Shown: positions 14,845-23,142 of the stretch, piece after piece
Layout: the number at the start of each line of letters is the position of its first letter
How positions within the stretch are numbered: position 1 is the stretch's first letter
NCBI RefSeq assembly: GCF_010747475.1
Contig: NZ_VSLZ01000013.1
Coordinates: 1 to 35,412, forward strand
Reading direction: 5' to 3'
DNA from: Halorussus sp. MSC15.2
GTDB taxonomy: Archaea; Halobacteriota; Halobacteria; Halobacteriales; Haladaptataceae
Length of the DNA: 35,412 bases
Program-made: the position numbers and the translations under genes
The notes under the pieces: generated by a model
Databases searched by the model: none
What the model was told of the DNA's origin: nothing
Seen by the model: the letters and a program-made list of their open reading frames with translations, nothing else

Positions 14845-16158
14845 CTACGAGACTTCGGCTTCGGTGGACTCCGGGGTGCGCTCGTCGTCGCGCGTCCGGT
14901 CGAGGACGTTCATGACCCAGTTGGCCGAGACGCCGTGGACGACGATGGACGCGAGCGCGACGAACCCGATTAGCGCCCAGAGTTTGTCGGCGGCGACGAG
15001 TAGCTCTATCTCGCCGAACGACGCCTCGTTGAGCGCGAACGCCAGATAGTAGAACGAACCGATGCCGCGGATACCGAACGACGAGACGACGAGTCGCTCG
15101 CTCCACGGCATCGGCGACCCGAGCAGGCCGACGACTCCGGCGAGGGGCCGAACCACGAAGATGAGCGTGAGACCGACCACGACGTCGAGCAGCGTCAGGG
15201 GAGCCAGCAGGCCGCCAGCGATGGCCCCGCCGAACAGCACGAGCACGGACGCCATCACGATTCGCTCTATCATCACCGCGTAGTCGTGGAGCGCGACGTA
15301 GTACTCGTGCTCCCACTCGTAGTGGCGGAGTTCGAGCGCCGCGACGAACACAGCGATGAAGCCGTAGCCGTGGACGAGTTCGGTCACGCCGTACGTGATG
15401 AGGGTGGCCGCCAGCGCCTCCGCGCCCTCCATGACCTTCCCGAGTTGGGTCGTGACGGGTTCGCTGAAGATGAACCGGGCGAGAACTTGCCCGGCGAGGT
15501 AGCCCATCACGACGCCGACCACTATCTCGTAGAGGAAGTGGACGAGGAACCAGTCGCCCAACCACCCCAGCGACGACGTCCCGGCGGCCGCCGCCATGGC
15601 GATGGCGAGGTGCGTGAACGGAAACGCCAGTCCGTCGTTGAGACCCGCCTCCGAGGTGAGCGCGAACCGGACTTCCCCTTCCTGCTCCGTGGGGTCGGCC
15701 TCCTCGTCCATCCCCTCGGTCGGCGGGGACGCCTGCACGTCGGAGGCCAACACCGGGTCGGTCGGCGAGACTATCGCGCCGAGCAGGACGGCGGTCGGCA
15801 GGAGCGTTCCCAGCACGCCCCACCCGAGCAGAGCGGTCGCGACGATGGTTAACGGCATCGTGATGCCGAGCAGTCGCCACGTGCTCGACCACGCTCTGGG
15901 GTCGAACGGTCGGTCGAGTTTCAGTCCCGCACCCATCAGCGCGATTATCACGACGAACTCGGTGAGTCGCTCGGCGAGTTCCCCGTGTTCGACGGGGTCG
16001 GGAACCTCCACCCCCAACGGGAGCGAGAACAGGACCACTCCGGCGGTGACGTATATCAACGGGAACGACATCGGCTTGTCCGAGAGAACTCGCGGCAGTA
16101 CGACGGCCCCCAAGATTGCGATACCGATGAGCAGTAAGGCGGCTTCGTAAGCGGCCAT
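14845..16158 (-). CDS. CPA1-type sodium/proton antiporter (NhaP-like)
   Basis: A 437-residue polytopic membrane protein with about 12 helices. CPA1 hallmarks are LLGAIVSPTDPVLASDVQ (Thr133-Asp134-Pro135) and SEAGLNDGLAFP, with the Asn174-Asp175 ion-binding pair, plus the later FGIRGIGSFYYLAFAL helix with its conserved Arg. It exchanges Na+ (or K+) for H+ across the cell membrane, a function shared with the Mrp complex encoded farther right. The acidic loop ASPPTEGMDEEADPTEQEGE between helices is typical of halophile insertions. A box A at 16183-16190 (CATTTACG), ~28 nt upstream, supports the ATG. The C-terminal ~20 residues are charged and cytoplasmic. Confidence 0.9.
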   Translation of the reverse strand: MAAYEAALLLIGIAILGAVVLPRVLSDKPMSFPLIYVTAGVVLFSLPLGVEVPDPVEHGELAERLTEFVVIIALMGAGLKLDRPFDPRAWSSTWRLLGITMPLTIVATALLGWGVLGTLLPTAVLLGAIVSPTDPVLASDVQASPPTEGMDEEADPTEQEGEVRFALTSEAGLNDGLAFPFTHLAIAMAAAAGTSSLGWLGDWFLVHFLYEIVVGVVMGYLAGQVLARFIFSEPVTTQLGKVMEGAEALAATLITYGVTELVHGYGFIAVFVAALELRHYEWEHEYYVALHDYAVMIERIVMASVLVLFGGAIAGGLLAPLTLLDVVVGLTLIFVVRPLAGVVGLLGSPMPWSERLVVSSFGIRGIGSFYYLAFALNEASFGEIELLVAADKLWALIGFVALASIVVHGVSANWVMNVLDRTRDDERTPESTEAEVS

Positions 16159-16182
16159 TCGTCACAACGTACTGTGTTTCGA

Positions 16183-16190
16183 CGTAAATG
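16183..16190 (-). promoter_or_regulatory. Box A for the CPA1 antiporter
   Basis: CATTTACG on the minus strand, centred ~28 nt before the ATG at 16158. Confidence 0.45.
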
Positions 16191-16272
16191 CCCGTGGGCC
16201 AGATGACGGGTCCGGGAGACGTTCCGTCGGCCAGACGACGGTACTACGTCTCGGTTCGCGCCGACTCGAAAG

Positions 16273-16280
16273 GCTATAGC
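16273..16280 (+). promoter_or_regulatory. Box A for dphB
   Basis: GCTATAGC centred ~27 nt before the dphB ATG, consistent with a leaderless transcript. Confidence 0.5.
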
Positions 16281-16303
16281 CGTCCCCGTCCCCTATCGCC
16301 TAC

Positions 16304-17077
16304 ATGCTCACATTCGTCGGTCTCGGTCTCTACGACGAGCGCTCGATAACCGTCGAGGGCCGGGACGCCCTGCGGAACGCCGACCGCGTCTTCGCCGAGT
16401 TCTACACCAGCAGACTCCTCGGCGCGACCGTCGAGGACCTCGAATCCTACCACGACGCCGACATCGAGGTCCGCGACCGCGCGGGCGTCGAACAGGACCC
16501 CGAGGACATCCTTCGCGCCGGGAGCGACGGCGACGCGGTGTTCCTCACGGCGGGCGACACGATGATTTCGACCACGCACGTGGACCTCCGACTCCGCGCC
16601 GAGGAGCGCGGCATCGACACGCGGGTCGTCCACGCGCCGACCGCCGAGTCCGCCGCCAGCGGTCTGACCGGACTCCAGAACTATCGGTTCGGCAAGGCCA
16701 CGACGCTCCCCTTCGAGTACGCCCACGGTGCCGACGGCGTCCCCGCCAGCGTCACCGACGCGCTCGACGAGAACCGCGAGCGCGGTCTCCACACGCTGGT
16801 CTACCTCGACATCAAAGTTCGCAACGACGAATACATGACCGCCGACCACGCCGCCAGACTGCTCGCCGACGACTACGGCGACGTGCTGGCCGTCGTGGTC
16901 GCGCGCGCCGGGAGTCCGGACCCGTTGGTCGCGGCCGACCGACTCTCGAACCTCGCCGACCGCCAGTTCGGCGACCCGCTCCACCTACTGGTCGTTCCTG
17001 GAGACCTCCACCACATCGAGGCAGACGCGCTCGCCGAACTCGCCGACGCGCCCGAAGAACTGCTCGACGTCGAGTAG
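16304..17077 (+). CDS. dphB: Diphthine synthase DphB
   Basis: 257 residues of the tetrapyrrole methylase fold. The start MLTFVGLGLYDERSITVEG is the standard diphthine synthase opening; FLTAGDTMISTTHVDLRLRA carries the Gly-Asp SAM-contact loop, and NYRFGKATTLPFEY is also family-specific. DphB methylates the modified histidine of translation elongation factor 2 during diphthamide synthesis, in the cytosol, using SAM. The length is normal. It is convergent with artA (105 nt between stops) and has its own box A, so it appears monocistronic. Confidence 0.95.
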   Translation: MLTFVGLGLYDERSITVEGRDALRNADRVFAEFYTSRLLGATVEDLESYHDADIEVRDRAGVEQDPEDILRAGSDGDAVFLTAGDTMISTTHVDLRLRAEERGIDTRVVHAPTAESAASGLTGLQNYRFGKATTLPFEYAHGADGVPASVTDALDENRERGLHTLVYLDIKVRNDEYMTADHAARLLADDYGDVLAVVVARAGSPDPLVAADRLSNLADRQFGDPLHLLVVPGDLHHIEADALAELADAPEELLDVE

Positions 17078-17182
17078 CCGTTCTCACCGGACGAGCGACG
17101 ACTACCCGCCGTACCGCCGAAGAATCATCTCACAACTCGGAGTACTTCTGCAAACGGGAGTACGGACGAACGGCGTCGCGGG

Positions 17183-18109
17183 TCACTCGCCGTTCCCGTC
17201 CGCGGCGACCGGCCGCTCGGTCCCCACCGCCGCGTGGAGGTCGTACTCGTCGCCGGTCACGACGTAGAGGACGTCCTCGCCGACGGTCAGCAGTTCGGGC
17301 ACCTCGCGGGCGACGGCCCACGCGATGCCGACCAGCGCGACGACGGAGAGACTCTGAGCGAGGACGCGGTCGGAGATGAAGTACGACACCATGTACGGAT
17401 TGTCGTAGCCGACCAGCGACATCGTCGGTTCCACGAACACCTGCATCCACTGCTGGCTGAACGCGAGCGTGATGAACACGACTCGGGCGAGGTTCAGCGC
17501 CCAGATAACGGGGATAGCGATGGCGATAGCCCGAAGCTTCCGGCGGACGGGGGCGCGAACTGCTGCGATGAGACCGCCGAAGATGGCCATGCTCCCGAGA
17601 CCCGTGCAGGCAAGCAGGACGTTGATGGTGAACTCGCCGTGGTTCTCGGTGGCGAAGAAGTACGCGCCGCGGATGGTCTCGTCGCGTTGGACGACCTGAA
17701 ACTCGTAGCCGAGCGACCGCATGACGAACTCGCCCTGCCACGTCACGGTCTCGATGAGCCACTCGTTGGCCGGCGCAATCATCGTGAACGGCATGTAGAT
17801 GAGACCCATGAACGCGACGGCCCGCGAGAGCAGGAAGAGGGTCTCTCGCCCCTGCAAGAGCAGGTAACCGACGTACAGACAGGCAGGGAGTGCGACGAAA
17901 CTCAGCGCCCCTTCGATGAAACTCCGCTGTTCGAAGGCGAAGTGAGGGAACAGCGCGAGCCAGAAGACGCCGAAGACGCCCCACGCGCCCGCCGCGAGGT
18001 AGCGGGCGCGTCCGCGTCCGCGGTCGTCGTCGTACCAGTCGAGCGCGGTGGCCGCGGCGAACAGTCCAATCGCGAGCCACGCGAGTCCGTCGGTTAACGC
18101 CGAAGTCAC
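17183..18109 (-). CDS. artA: Archaeosortase A (PGF-CTERM sorting enzyme)
   Basis: A 308-residue membrane protein with about eight helices. From a GTG start, Cys168 (in LLACTGLGSMAIF), Arg209 (in ALNLARVVF) and Arg248 (in FISDRVLAQ) align with a constant offset of 5 to the Haloferax volcanii catalytic residues that I recall as C173, R214 and R253. ArtA cleaves the PGF-CTERM tail of surface proteins and joins the new C-terminus to a lipid. GTG 18109 is chosen because a box A (CTTTATC) lies ~30 nt upstream, while an ATG at 18211 would add 34 non-hydrophobic residues across that promoter. It sits 181 nt downstream of the S-layer gene on the same strand. Confidence 0.93.
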   Translation of the reverse strand: MTSALTDGLAWLAIGLFAAATALDWYDDDRGRGRARYLAAGAWGVFGVFWLALFPHFAFEQRSFIEGALSFVALPACLYVGYLLLQGRETLFLLSRAVAFMGLIYMPFTMIAPANEWLIETVTWQGEFVMRSLGYEFQVVQRDETIRGAYFFATENHGEFTINVLLACTGLGSMAIFGGLIAAVRAPVRRKLRAIAIAIPVIWALNLARVVFITLAFSQQWMQVFVEPTMSLVGYDNPYMVSYFISDRVLAQSLSVVALVGIAWAVAREVPELLTVGEDVLYVVTGDEYDLHAAVGTERPVAADGNGE

Positions 18110-18135
18110 TGTTAGCGGAGTGAAAGCGTCCCCCG

Positions 18136-18142
18136 GATAAAG
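18136..18142 (-). promoter_or_regulatory. Box A for artA
   Basis: CTTTATC, centred ~30 nt before GTG 18109. It gives artA its own promoter between the S-layer terminator and the gene, and decides the start codon. Confidence 0.55.
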
Positions 18143-18241
18143 AGTTGACGGCTCCGGTCGGGCCGGGTAACGTCGGCCTACGGGTACGGAAACGGTCCGT
18201 TTCGTCCACACGAGCGCAGTCGCTACGGAGTCGAACGCACG

Positions 18242-18276
18242 AAAAATGGGAACTGCGAAAGACCGGGAAACCCGGT
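18242..18276 (-). terminator. S-layer gene terminator: hairpin plus T-run
   Basis: On the minus strand, 14 nt after the S-layer stop, ACCGGG-TTT-CCCGGT (18262-18276) folds into a perfect 6-bp stem, followed by CCCATTTTTCG (18239-18250 region). The same T-rich motif follows the paralogous gene at 20788-20798. Confidence 0.65.
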
Positions 18277-18290
18277 GATTAGTTAGCTAT

Positions 18291-20360
18291 CTAGTTGCTG
18301 CGGCGGAGAGCCAGCAGCGCGGCGGCGACGAGCGCAACCATCGAGACGGCGACACCGAAGCCGGGGATACTACCACTCTGTTCGGTGGTGGTGGTCTCCT
18401 CGGTGGTGGTCTCTTCGGTCGTGGTCGTCGTGTCCGCGGTCGTCGTCGTCGTGGTCGTCGTCTCCGTCGTGGTCGTCGTGGTGGAGTTCGACGTGGTGGT
18501 CGTCGTCGTCTCTGCGGACTCGACAATCACGCCGTCGACCTCGTCACTCGCATCGCCGGACTTGGCGGAGACGGTGACGTCCGTGCCCGTGTCAACGTCG
18601 CTGAAGTCGAACGGGGCGACGAAGGTACCGTCGTCCTGAACGGTCGCGGTCGCGGTCCGGACGAAGGAGTCGGACTTGACCTGGACCTGGAACTCCGAGC
18701 CAGCAGCGATGCTGGTGTCACCGGAGATGTTACCGGCGACGGGGAGCACGTCGCTCTCGTTCACACCGGTGAAGGAGAGTTCGCGCTCCGTGACGGTGAA
18801 CGTAGTGTTGGCCGAGCGGGCCTCGTCAGTGACGCTGCTACCTTGGTGGACCGTGAACGTCGCGCGGTACTTGTCGGCCACACTGATGTCGTTGCTACTG
18901 GTGTCAACGACAGCGTAGACCGTGTTGTTGGCCGAGTCGAAGTAGACCTCACGCGTCTGGTTACCCTCGAACTCGTTCGGCTGAGCGTTCGCGCCGGGGT
19001 TGGTCTGCGTGACGTTCAGCGAGTAGACGTCGCTCGCGTTGAAGTTCGTGCTGAGGTTGTGATGGGTCAGACTGTCGTTACCGTAGAGACCGGACGCGGT
19101 GAACTCGACAACCGCGAGGTCCTGCATCGCAACGGAGTCACCCTTGACGACGTTGCTGACGAGGTCGCTCACGTCGCTCGGGAGGTTGCTCGTCTTTCGC
19201 GGGTGCTTCCAGACCTGCGCACCGTCAATCGAACCCTCGTTCAGGGAGAGCTGGGTGACGTCGTCCTCACCGTTGACGCCAGTAATCATCTCGTACTGAC
19301 CCGCGGAGATGGGACTGCCGAGACCGCCCGGGTCGGCCGTCTGGTTGTTGTCCCAGTTAGTGTGAACGCCCTGAATGGAACCACCATTGCTGGCGGTTCC
19401 GTGAGTCTTAACGGCGTCGTCACCTTCAACACTCACGAAGTCTTTAACCACACCGCTGTCGGACTTGTAAGTATTGAAGTTGACGGTGACCTCGTTGTCG
19501 GTGCCGTTGTCGTAGACCGTGAAGTTGGCCTTCCAGTTGACGTCTTGGCTACCGATGGAGACGTTAGCCTTGTCGCTGTTTTCGAGGTCGATGGTGAACG
19601 AGGCGATGTCGCCGCGCTCTTCACTGACAACGCCGCTACCTTGGAAAGTAGCCATTGCGTCGCCACCTGCCGAGACGTTGATGTCGGCTTCGGCGACCGC
19701 GCCGGTGTCGTTCACTTCGACTTTGAACGTGTAGTTGCCAGCGTCAACATCCTTGAAGGACGTATTGATCGTCTCAGTCTGGATGGTTTGGATAGCAACA
19801 CCGTTCTCAGTCCGCTTGGTCGTAATGTCGGTGAAGATTCCCTCAAGCTCCTCAGAACTGAGACCACTCGAGGTAATCGTGGCGTCGTAGTTCGTCCGCT
19901 TGGAGTTCAGGTTGAGTTCCGTCTTCGTGGAGTGCTTGTTGTCCACGTCGTCCTCGAAACTCGCGCTGAGGTCCTGCGACGTGACCTTGAAGCTGAGGAC
20001 TTTATTGTTAGCATCGGTGAGGTTCTGACCGTTCTCGTTCTGGAGGTAGTAGTTGCCTTCCAGACCCTTGGTGCTGAACTTGATGTCGCCTTCACTGTCC
20101 GTAACGAACGAGTCAGCGAGGGAGCCATCAGTTTCGTCAATAATTTCGACAGTCGTTTCCGTACTGTTCGCCTCGTCGGTGAAGACCGTCTGTCCCGCCC
20201 AGTAACGCTGGCCGGGGTTCAGGTCGAACGCATCGCCCTTCTCGACGTTTCCTGCCGCCGCGGATGCTGCGCCCGCAAAGGCGATGGTGCCGGCGAAAAC
20301 CGACATTACCAGCATCGCAGCAAGGAAAGCGCCGCGAAGTTTGTCTGTTGTTGTTGTCAT
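18291..20360 (-). CDS. csg: S-layer glycoprotein (PGF-CTERM anchored)
   Basis: 689 residues. A long signal peptide (MTTTTDKLRGAFLAAMLVMS, then VFAGTIAFAGAASA) of the halobacterial surface-glycoprotein type is followed by AAGNVEKGDAFDLNPGQRYWAGQTVF, typical of the mature S-layer N-terminus. Beta-rich domains follow to ~600, with about 20 Asn-X-Ser/Thr sequons, then a Thr-rich stalk, SIPGFG, a hydrophobic helix (MVALVAAALLAL) and RRSN: a complete PGF-CTERM signal, presumably processed by ArtA encoded next door. It forms the cell's paracrystalline coat. Unlike its paralog it has about 23 Lys, many Asn and visibly lower GC, possibly reflecting exchange of S-layer genes. ATG 20360 is chosen for the signal peptide; 28 upstream in-frame codons are rejected. 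Confidence 0.92.
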   Translation of the reverse strand: MTTTTDKLRGAFLAAMLVMSVFAGTIAFAGAASAAAGNVEKGDAFDLNPGQRYWAGQTVFTDEANSTETTVEIIDETDGSLADSFVTDSEGDIKFSTKGLEGNYYLQNENGQNLTDANNKVLSFKVTSQDLSASFEDDVDNKHSTKTELNLNSKRTNYDATITSSGLSSEELEGIFTDITTKRTENGVAIQTIQTETINTSFKDVDAGNYTFKVEVNDTGAVAEADINVSAGGDAMATFQGSGVVSEERGDIASFTIDLENSDKANVSIGSQDVNWKANFTVYDNGTDNEVTVNFNTYKSDSGVVKDFVSVEGDDAVKTHGTASNGGSIQGVHTNWDNNQTADPGGLGSPISAGQYEMITGVNGEDDVTQLSLNEGSIDGAQVWKHPRKTSNLPSDVSDLVSNVVKGDSVAMQDLAVVEFTASGLYGNDSLTHHNLSTNFNASDVYSLNVTQTNPGANAQPNEFEGNQTREVYFDSANNTVYAVVDTSSNDISVADKYRATFTVHQGSSVTDEARSANTTFTVTERELSFTGVNESDVLPVAGNISGDTSIAAGSEFQVQVKSDSFVRTATATVQDDGTFVAPFDFSDVDTGTDVTVSAKSGDASDEVDGVIVESAETTTTTTSNSTTTTTTETTTTTTTTADTTTTTEETTTEETTTTEQSGSIPGFGVAVSMVALVAAALLALRRSN

Positions 20361-20493
20361 GGTTTGGTTGTTTATTCGGTCGGCGACAGCACCTTTCCTG
20401 TGCCCTTCGGGGGAACCCGGTACCGCACCGGATGTGGGCCTCATGTACTCGCTACTGCCACCATGGGTAGGGGTACAGACATAAGGTTATGCC

Positions 20494-20504
20494 AAGGTTA
20501 TAAG
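20494..20504 (-). promoter_or_regulatory. Main candidate box A of the S-layer gene
   Basis: CTTATAACCTT predicts a start near 20472 and thus a leader of ~110 nt, unusually long among the mostly leaderless genes here. A related GGCATAACCTTAT copy lies beside it (20481-20493). Confidence 0.5.
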
Positions 20505-20787
20505 TGCTTTGTGGTCTGTGACTTGGCTCGTTACTCCGTAGCATGAAAATTTATTGGTCCGTTTCTCAGCCGCCTTAGCGCCTCAGGGGTCGAAATAGCC
20601 GAATCTGTCGGTGAAGTATCTTGAGAGACGTTCGCACGACCGCGTTCGGTATCGCGAAGCACCGAGACCGGTAGAAACGGCCGATTTCGTCCGTCCGTGG
20701 CGTCGGTTACGGGAGAAGTCCGAACGTCGCGATTTCCTTATAAAAGAAACGTGCCAATCGCGGCTGCGCGGTCAGCGTATATCTGCG

Positions 20788-20798
20788 ACGAAAAATGG
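20788..20798 (-). terminator. T-run terminator of the S-layer-like paralog
   Basis: CCATTTTTCGT on the minus strand, 25 nt after the stop at 20823. The motif is almost identical to the one after the S-layer gene. Confidence 0.5.
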
Positions 20799-20822
20799 AG
20801 TAGGACGCGACGTTACGTTCAG

Positions 20823-22922
20823 TTACCGACTACGGCGTATCGCCAGCAGTGCCGCCACCACGAGCGCGACGAGTGCGACGCCGACGCCGAAGCCGGGGAT
20901 GCCGCCCCCGCCGCCTTCTTCGGTTGTCGTCTCCACCGTCGTCGTCTCCGCTTCGGTCGTGGTCGTAGTCGTCGTTGTCGTCGTTGTCGTTGTCGTCGTG
21001 GTCGTAGTCGTTGTCGTCGTCTGTACCGTCGTCGTCTCGTTGGCCGCGGGTCCGCCCGCCGCGAGCTGGCCTTCGACCAGCACCGCCTCGCTACTCACGT
21101 TGTAGTTCGGAACGAGCACCTGCGCCTCGGTTCCGTTCTCCACGTTCGGCAGGTCGAAGTTCACCGTCCAAGTCCCGTTCTGGTTCACGGTGGCCTCTTC
21201 TGTTCGCAGGAACGCGCTGGAACCGGAACTCTCGATGCGCACGTCGAACGTACTTCCCGGCGCGAGCGTCGAGTTACCGGAGACGGTGCCGCGTCCGAGC
21301 GCGACCCGAAGCGGCTGGTCGCCGGTCGCGTTCTGGAGCGTCACCTGCCGGTCGACGACGTTGAAGACCGTCGATACAGACCGGTTCTGCTGGACGTAGG
21401 GGTTCTCCTCGGTCATCGTGAACGTGACGTTGTACCGACCGTCGGTCTCCAACCCGTTGGTGTCCAGCAGCATGAAGAAGTGGTTGTTCTGCGGGTCGGT
21501 CACGAGCGTGACGTTGCGGGCCGGAATCGACTGGGCCTCCGCGTTCGGACCGAGGTTGGTCCGCTGGATGGACGCCTGCAGACCGAGCGACCGATTGGTC
21601 AGGTTGGCCGACTCCTGAAGGTACCCGTACAGTCCGGACCCGCTGACCTCGACGACCGCCCAGTCCCCGCGCGCGATGGTGTCGTCGCGGCTCACCGCGC
21701 TCAACAACTCGGAGACGCTACCGGGTTCGGCCGAATCCGGTGCGGTCCACACCGTCATCGACTGCAACGACGGTTCGTTCAGTATCAGGTTCGCCACGTC
21801 TGTCGGGGTGCCGTCTACGAGCGTCCGTACGCCGTACTGGCCCGCGTCGAGCGGCGTCGTCAACGGTTCGGTGTCGAGATTGTAGTCGATTATCTCGTCG
21901 CCCTCGGCCACGGTGAACCCGCCCGTCGGTGCGATGTTACGACCTGCGACGAACGTGTTGAGTCGGAGCGTAACCTGACCGTCGTTGTTCACGTCCCGAA
22001 CGCGCACGGTCGCTTGGTAGTTCTTCTCCTGTGAGCCGACCGTGACGGTCGCGGTCTGCGTGCCGTTGAGTTGCACGGTGAAGGTCGCCACGTCCCCGCG
22101 CTGTTCGACGATTACGCTCTGGTTGAGGTTCGCGCCCTGTTGGCCCGGTTCGCGAACCTGAATCGTCGCGCGTGCGGTCACGTTCGTGTCCACCGGACTC
22201 ACGACGATTTCGTACTCTCCGGGACTCACCGTACTGAAGTTGGCGTCGAGAGCGTCGCGCGGACCGGTCACGGGTCGAGACAGGACGACTTCCTGCTGGC
22301 CGTCGCCGTCGATGTCCGTCCGGTTGGCCGCGAATATCTCGGTGAGTTGCCCGGCACCGAGTTCGTCCGACCGGAGGACGACCCGGTACTGACCGCGGTT
22401 CGACCGGAGTTCCAAGTCTGTCAGCGCGCTATCGCCGGTCGCGGTCGTGACCGTCTCGTCCGAGAAACTGGCGTTCAGTGATTGGGCCGCTATCTCGAAA
22501 CTCGGGTCGTTCGCCGTCGGCGTCTCCGCTATCGTCCCGTTGGCGAAGAACACGGGGGTCCCGTTCTCGTTCACCACCACGTACTGGCCGACGAGGTCGG
22601 ACGTCTGAATCGTCGCTGCGCCCGACCCGTTTAGCAGGAACTCGGTGACCAACGTGCCGACGTTGCCCCCACCCGACTCGTCCCACTCGCGTAACTGCCA
22701 CGTCTCGCTGGCGTTCTCCTCACCGGCCAGAACCAACAACTGCTGGCCCTGCCAGAACGTCTCCCCCGAGTCGAGTCGCTCCAACGTCGCGTCGTCCGCG
22801 GTCTGGGCCTGTACCCCCTTCGCGTCGGACGCCGCCCCGGCGAGGGCGGCCGGCCCGACGACCATCGCCGAAACTACCACTATCGTCAGCCAAACGCTCC
22901 GTAACTGATGTACTCGTGTCAT
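20823..22922 (-). CDS. S-layer glycoprotein paralog (PGF-CTERM surface glycoprotein)
   Basis: 699 residues, collinear with the S-layer glycoprotein: signal peptide (residues ~1-30, LTIVVVSAMVVGPAALAGAA), then LDSGETFWQGQQLLVL corresponding to LNPGQRYWAGQTVF, SLNASFSDE matching DLSASFEDD, VVEVSGSGLYGY matching VVEFTASGLYGN, and QRTNLGPNAEAQ matching TQTNPGANAQPN. It has many Asn-linked sequons, a run of 22 Thr, a GGGGGIPGFG motif, a hydrophobic helix and RRSR, a full PGF-CTERM signal. It has only two Lys against about 23 in the S-layer protein, so the copies are old or of different origin. It may be a minor or alternative coat protein. It likely has a long leader: CTATTTCC near 23055-23062 predicts ~110 nt. 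Confidence 0.88.
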   Translation of the reverse strand: MTRVHQLRSVWLTIVVVSAMVVGPAALAGAASDAKGVQAQTADDATLERLDSGETFWQGQQLLVLAGEENASETWQLREWDESGGGNVGTLVTEFLLNGSGAATIQTSDLVGQYVVVNENGTPVFFANGTIAETPTANDPSFEIAAQSLNASFSDETVTTATGDSALTDLELRSNRGQYRVVLRSDELGAGQLTEIFAANRTDIDGDGQQEVVLSRPVTGPRDALDANFSTVSPGEYEIVVSPVDTNVTARATIQVREPGQQGANLNQSVIVEQRGDVATFTVQLNGTQTATVTVGSQEKNYQATVRVRDVNNDGQVTLRLNTFVAGRNIAPTGGFTVAEGDEIIDYNLDTEPLTTPLDAGQYGVRTLVDGTPTDVANLILNEPSLQSMTVWTAPDSAEPGSVSELLSAVSRDDTIARGDWAVVEVSGSGLYGYLQESANLTNRSLGLQASIQRTNLGPNAEAQSIPARNVTLVTDPQNNHFFMLLDTNGLETDGRYNVTFTMTEENPYVQQNRSVSTVFNVVDRQVTLQNATGDQPLRVALGRGTVSGNSTLAPGSTFDVRIESSGSSAFLRTEEATVNQNGTWTVNFDLPNVENGTEAQVLVPNYNVSSEAVLVEGQLAAGGPAANETTTVQTTTTTTTTTTTTTTTTTTTTTTEAETTTVETTTEEGGGGGIPGFGVGVALVALVVAALLAIRRSR
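20955..21020 (-). repeat. Run of 22 Thr codons
   Basis: 22 consecutive Thr codons in the S-layer paralog, mixing ACG, ACA, ACC and ACT rather than a pure trinucleotide repeat, just before the PGF-CTERM region. Confidence 0.9.
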
Positions 22923-23142
22923 GTGTAGACTCTCCAGTATTCGTTCGAATGGATGCCGTTGCCGACTCTACCCTCGTCCCCACCCAAGGCCGCGCGTAAC
23001 GGTAGTGCCTCTCGGCAAAGAGAACAGCATGGCTAACAGCATATGCCTTGTGGGGAAATAGAGCATTTCAGCGCCTACGGAGGCTAAAAACGGCGTATTT
23101 AGGCGCAGATATATCGGTTACGGAGGAGTCCGTACGCTCGCC

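Larger units (their letters stand above)
20361..20822. other. 462-nt spacer upstream of the S-layer gene
   Basis: No credible gene is seen. It holds the terminator of the paralog (20788-20798) and at least three TATA-like elements that could drive the S-layer gene on the minus strand: CTTATAACC (20494-20504), AATAAATTTT (20546-20555) and CTTTTATAAGG (20736-20746). The last is nearly symmetric, so it could also serve the plus strand. Confidence 0.6.

Noticed and set aside
13664-16165. 833-codon minus-strand frame extending trm5 upstream
   Set aside because: Only the last 337 codons are Trm5; the rest is a wrong-frame, Arg-rich reading over the antiporter gene, and a box A precedes ATG 14677.
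18843-20546. Long plus-strand frame antisense to the S-layer gene
   Set aside because: Val/Asp/Arg-rich mirror of Thr/Asn/Val coding sequence on the other strand; no start signal or family.
20941-21040. Possible CRISPR or satellite from repeated GTC/GTT units
   Set aside because: In frame with a Thr stalk of a surface glycoprotein; no spacers or constant-length repeats.
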